NCBI GenBank assembly: GCA_963680875.1
Contig: OY804578.1
Coordinates: forward strand, 26,193,101-26,257,100
DNA: 64,000 nt
Source of the DNA: Bathymodiolus brooksi
Lineage: Eukaryota; Mollusca; Bivalvia; Mytilida; Modiolidae
Reading direction: 5' to 3'
Of the stretch, positions 59,234 to 64,000 are shown piece after piece. How positions within the stretch are numbered: the first letter of the stretch is position 1; each line of letters begins with the position of its first letter. The notes below the pieces were generated by a model, which worked only from the letters and a program-made list of their open reading frames with translations, did no database searches and had not been told where the DNA came from. Position numbers and translations under genes: made by a program.

Positions 59234-60627
59234 ACCTTTACCCTCTAACAGTTATTACTAAATTTCCCATGTGTGACACACCACTTTCCTGTTCAGATAT
59301 GACGATTTGTGATTTGTACACTATAAATAGTGACCAATTACATACAAGATTACGATTAATAATACCAGTCAGTTTGTCATTCCTCGTCAAATTGATACTT
59401 TATATTACGTAATACAGATAACTAAATCCTTGCTAAAATACATTAAAATCTTCGTTATTACAAAATACCCCACTGGCACTGATCATATATCTGACAGCAG
59501 CACATATTTCTCTTACAATTTTATTAGTCTTGTGGGTGTAGTGCTGGTTTTTGGTTTTGAATATTGACCTAGACATAGTTTATACCCCGAAGTTATCCTC
59601 TTGATAATATTGATATATTTCCATGTCATACAACAAGTTGAATCGTCAATATCCTATGGCTGTTGTAATATTGATGAGGAGTTATTAAACTCATTATTTA
59701 CACACTATTGTTCCTACTAACCAGTTCTATTTATGGTGTTAAAGTACTACACCATTTTCTCGCAGGACTGCCCCGCCACCCCCAATGACATCCCAGTTGA
59801 TAAAAAGAGGAACTAGTTTTTACTTTGTGGGATTCAAAAGCTACGCCAATAGATGTGTGGGGCGAATAAAATACACAACACTCCCTAAGGATGCCTCGTG
59901 TATGACGAATGTTAACCTTAAAGATAACGTGCAGCAGTTTTTAATTAGCAACAGCCTGTTACAGGGGAAACTTTTATTTCCGTACCCATTATATAATCCC
60001 CCTTTCCTTATGACAACCAATCATATTTTTACCTATGATATCTATAGTTTATCAACTTCCTTTAGTAATTCTTATTTCAACTGTCGGGAGTGTTTTTGCT
60101 ATATCGTAGAATCACAATTAACCCCAAAATATCACCTATGCTCTCTGTTACATGAACAATTTTTCCAAAAATTGGGTATATTATATATCACCATTACCTA
60201 CCCATTTTGTATTGAAAATCAAATATACTATGCTCTATCTTAAGGTAAATGGTCTATGTTTTATATTTTTCCTTTACAGTTTGAATTAATGAATATATAC
60301 TTGAATTTCTCTACGGACATTTAACATTACATGTTATTTTCTAATGGGACGATATGTTGTTCACATCGCTTCGTTAAACTTACCTTTATATTTTCATATA
60401 AAATTTCTGTTTATTTGAGGTTTTTTTTTTTAAATTGAATATGTCACTGTTATATGTCGTCTGTCAATCATTCGGTTTCCATTTACCTACCGGTCGACAT
60501 TAAGAAGAATATCCAATGACAACTGCAATCAAATTACACTTCCGGTATACACAATGTCCGAAAGTCCAAGTTGTATCTTCTAGAATAGACAAGTACATTC
60601 AAAACCATTCAAATGAAGTAATCAAAA
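59234..60627. other. No feature, except an unrecognised 152-codon ORF
   Basis: Plus frame 59785-60243 is the longest non-repetitive ORF outside the retroelements. The peptide is rich in Tyr, Phe, Ser and Asn (for example FTYDIYSLSTSFSNSYFN), has no domain I know, and lacks splice or codon features I can assess. Probably chance in AT-rich DNA. Confidence 0.35.
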
Positions 60628-61015
60628 CCTAGATATCTAATTTAGTGCGCATGACACGTTTCTTGAATAACCTTCATCGGGTACGATTAATGTCAAAACA
60701 TTGGTAAAGCCATATAAAACAAAATTATCGCGAGCAAGAATATCAAATGGCTTAAAATGGATAGTCGAACTCAGTTAAGGTTAGTTATGCATAAAGGAGG
60801 TAGATATTAGTTTTAATGATGATTACATAATATCTGTAATTTCCAATACTAACTATATCTTATAAGCTGTTAAAAATTACAATGACTACTGGATGGGTGA
60901 TACCCTCGGAGACTAATAGTCCACCAGCAGAGAAAGCAATAAAAATGCATACATCTAATTTAATGCGCATGGCACGTTTCTGGAATAACTTCATCCGGTA
61001 CTCTCAAAGTTAGTC
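60628..61015 (+). repeat. Dispersed element B, most complete copy
   Basis: Left module (gatatctaatttagtgcgca, ataaccttcatcgggtacga), spacer with ggttagttatgcataaagga, middle ttagttttaatgatgattac, right module gactactggatgggtgatac and ctaatagtccaccagcagag, then a second left module (aatgcgcatggcacgtttct, tcatccggtactctc). Serves as the single-copy reference for the two arrays at 33.5 and 36.3 kb. Confidence 0.7.
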
Positions 61016-63027
61016 AAGCCACATAGAAAAAACGTCTGGTGCCAAAAAAAAGAGTATGGGTAAACCTGTTAGAAAGAAAACACGCAGCTGCCCCTATTAA
61101 CGATATTATAAACTGACATATGTATAAAATAAGAACAGAAAATGCATACGATAAAGCACCTTCATAGAAAATTAGCCATAGTCTAATACACCAGTAGCAT
61201 ATCGACTGAGGAACGTCTACCTAGTATGTGTTGAGGATCAGGGATATTCCTATGATAGAGATATGTTAAGAAGGAAACTAAATACATCCAGGTTGGCTTA
61301 TATTCTGGAGGGTACTTTGTTTTCAGTTCTAAATAAGCTGAATATAAATAAGCGTAGAGAAAGCCGAAGAGTCAATCAAGAAATGACAATCCAGATACAA
61401 ATAATATTGAACACAAGACATAGAACAAAAACAAACAAAACAAAAAAACAAACAACGCAGCAAATTAAAATGATGAGCAATATAAACCCTACTCAAAAAC
61501 CAGGGGTAAACCCAGGTGCTCGTGAAGGGTCAGAAGTTCAAGTTTCCTCTAACACTTTCCGAGCATGATGTCTAAATCGATTCCGCCATATATTTTCTTT
61601 TATAGAACAGTTAACTGTTTCAGCGACATTTTCATTTCAAATAATTCGTTTTCACTTCTAACAAACGCTACACAAATGTGGACAGATATTACCGGAATCA
61701 ATTATTACAGTTTGGAGTCATTCGTTATTGAAATCTTCAAAACAATGTTAGCAATGTTATACATCAGTGTTATGTAATACTGAGAATCCTTTACAATCGC
61801 TGTTCTTGACAGAAATCATCTATTAAACTTCCAATATGCATACAACGCAATGTTAGAGCTTTCAGCTGCAAATATAAGAAATAACAATACTCAGTACATT
61901 TTAATGGATTAAACCGTTACGGATGTTATACAATGTTAAACGATATTGATTGATTTGAAAGTGTTAAAACTTGTTTATTTATATTCATACTATAATTGTC
62001 ATATTTCATGTAAAAGAACGTCCATTATGATTTGAAATGGAAAAATACAGCTTACGTCTTTTATTGAAGAAATAAAAACAAATATTTCTCTTAAAAACAA
62101 CATGGATTATGTAGCCGGCAGAATGGATACATTGATGTAAGGGAACCCTGACTACAATGTTCAGTAAATCATTGAGGATGATTACCAAACTGATGGTGCA
62201 ATAACTGTAGCCTATAGTTAAATTCCGTCGTAACTCTTATAATGATTCTGTAGGCAGACCTAGCCATACAGCAGTAATAAATATTTCTATGAAAAAGTTC
62301 ATTGCAGCGATACACGTGTCGTAACTAGAGCCGTATGGCTATGATAATGTGGATAGTACACTCCGACTGCGACGTCACCACAGCAAACAATAAAATAAAC
62401 AGAGGTCAACTCTTGAAACACCCTTCTAGTATCATGCAGTGAAATACATACAAAATATTACCAAAATCATGTCTAGTTTGCTTACACCCCTTCATTGATT
62501 GCAACATTTGATTCCCAGCAATAAATAGATTATTTCTTGTTATCTAATGAATGATCAACGTAGATACACATATCAATGAAGGAATAAATCTTCTTTAAAA
62601 CAAAACATTCTCATTCTAACAAAAGGTTCTCTGAAACAGACATTATCAAAAAACTATGTTTTTCACTGACAGCATAATTGCTATGTTTAGTTGACGGTGT
62701 TCTGTAAAAGACAGTCGTTATTTCTGTTGGTACATACAGTGCTCCTCTTGTCACGGACTCGTACCTTTATTCGTATGAATCACACTTCATGTAGGAACAT
62801 TATAAGGAAAAAAAGAAGTTGTCCCGGTCCTTTAATTTCACGTTTATCTATATAGATGATGTCCTTCCACTAAATAGTTCCCACGTTTGGTGATAATGTT
62901 GAACTTGAAACAAAGGATACCACAGATACAGCAGGTCTGCTTTATAACGTGACCTACACATAGAAATGGACAATGAGGGTCAGTTGAGAATAATAAAATA
63001 AAGAGGGGACATCCATACATTTTAAGC
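61016..63027. other. No clear gene; degraded A/E-like fragment
   Basis: 61365-61400 (gtcaatcaagaaatgacaat) and 61490-61550 (caggggtaaacccaggtgct) weakly resemble inverse pieces of elements E and A. The 61263-61568 ORF overlaps them and is not supported. Confidence 0.35.
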
Positions 63028-63235
63028 ACTAGTGGAGCAGGAACTGCTTACACTTCCGGAACACCTGAGTTCATCCCCGGTTTCTAGTGGGGTTCGTGTT
63101 ACTCGATCTTTTATGTGTATGGTTTGTAGATCGTTGTTTGTCCTATTGTACTTTTACTTTTGGCCATTGAGTTGTCTGTTCTTCTTCGATTTACGGATTC
63201 TGATTACCCCTTTGATATCTTCAAACTATTCTTAT
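63028..63235 (+). repeat. Dispersed element A, near full length
   Basis: cactagtggagcaggaactg, gttcatccccggtttctagt, tttgtagatcgttgtttgtc and gattacccctttgatatctt. The ORF 63032-63358 lies mostly within this repeat. Confidence 0.75.
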
Positions 63236-63780
63236 TCTGCACAAAAGACAAAGTCACACAATAGATTTACACAAAGAGAGAAATGGCAATTATGTAGTAA
63301 GGTAATCTTTAACCTCTTCATACGATGTACAATTGCTATCTTACCAAAAGTACAATAATAATAGTCTTTTGAATGCCTTATGTTCCTACAGTAAATAGTA
63401 AGGTACGTTTGTACTCCATGATGTATTTGAAATAAAAGTACACTCACAAAATTTAATTAACAGCTAATCAAGGTTACAGCAGAGAATATAAGTAAGATAT
63501 TCCTGTGAAAATTACCATACCTTCTTCCAACATTACTTATTGTCGATGTTATTTAGACACAGCATTGATAAAGGTTTATGATGTAATTATAGGCATGTCA
63601 TAGTCGAGTTCTATAATGCTTCAGAGACCAGACAATTTAATAATATTCAATTTATAATTCAAAACACGTTGTAATATTACAAAACATGTCAGATAAAATC
63701 TATTGATCATTTATGAAATTAAAATGTAAAGTGAAGATTGTGATTCAGTCCTTAACTCTAGATAATTAGACTAACATGAA
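63236..63780. other. No feature seen
   Basis: No repeat or recognisable coding segment. Confidence 0.4.
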
Positions 63781-63940
63781 GTCATCAGACATGTAGGGGA
63801 CACTCGTATTATAAATAAGTGTCTAGCTGAGGGTGATATAGAAAAGTCCGGTGATCATCAGTCATCAGACATATAGGGGACACTCGTATTATAAATAAGT
63901 GTCTAGCTGAGGGTGATATAGAATATTGAAAAATCCGTCG
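63781..63940. repeat. 80-bp tandem duplication, two copies
   Basis: gtcatcagacatgtagggga at 63781 and gtcatcagacatatagggga at 63861, each followed by cactcgtattataaataagt and gtctagctgagggtgatata. Near-identical, hence recent. Confidence 0.92.
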
Positions 63941-64000
63941 GTCATCCGTCTATCATTGTTTCTATTACAATTATTCTAACCCCGCCACTTTGTATGGACG

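Noticed and set aside
59785..60243. 152-codon ORF as a host gene
   Set aside because: No recognisable domain, composition typical of AT-rich chance ORFs; noted in the stretch entry only.

Overview
This AT-rich window looks like non-genic DNA from an animal genome, most likely a bivalve mollusc. The assignment rests on repeat content, not on a host gene. There are tRNA-headed SINEs with a conserved 3' tail (gatataactgaaatatt... ggcgttaa) that I associate with mollusc genomes, several dispersed families that resemble ones I recall from bivalves, a CR1/L2-type retrotransposon and a Penelope-like retroelement of kinds common in marine invertebrates. No bacterial operon, CRISPR array, rRNA or functional tRNA gene is visible. 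No host protein-coding gene can be named; one weak candidate exon is at 12320-12521 on the minus strand.

Layout. 1-7.3 kb: a SINE at the left edge, a MITE-like element with an 8-bp target duplication (2259-3227), a 44-bp tandem repeat and a large hairpin (6462-6608). 7.3-11.2 kb: an array of about 66 copies of a 58-bp unit. 11.2-22.9 kb: sparse sequence with SINEs, dispersed elements A and D, a 51-bp array and a 24-bp array. 22.9-25.2 kb: a 55-bp array with higher-order structure. 25.2-30.1 kb: element A and B copies, a 169-bp hairpin, then two satellites (38 bp and 85 bp) that share a module. 31.2-34.3 kb: short arrays of 32, 60 and 25 bp. 36.2-43.1 kb: about 125 copies of a different 55-bp unit. 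43.5-44.5 kb: a decayed jockey/I-like reverse transcriptase on the minus strand. 46.6-47.7 kb: a two-form satellite (68/66 bp). 48.2-49.7 kb: three SINEs, two with clear 13-bp target duplications. 49.9-56.15 kb: a CR1/L2-type retrotransposon with an SGNH-esterase ORF1 and a broken ORF2 (2A-like motif, PHD finger, endonuclease, reverse transcriptase), split by an antisense Penelope-like element at about 52.72-54.46 kb. 56-64 kb: mostly featureless, with one SINE, element A and B copies and small duplications.

The unifying observation is that at least four, probably five, of the tandem arrays are local amplifications of a short segment inside a dispersed repeat that also occurs as single copies elsewhere in the window (58-bp from element D, 25-bp and 55-bp from element B, 32-bp from element A, 60-bp probably from element E). 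Two other arrays are built from a constant module joined to alternative partner modules. The window therefore records birth of satellites from dispersed elements, besides nested retrotransposition. Family names A-E are local labels used only here.
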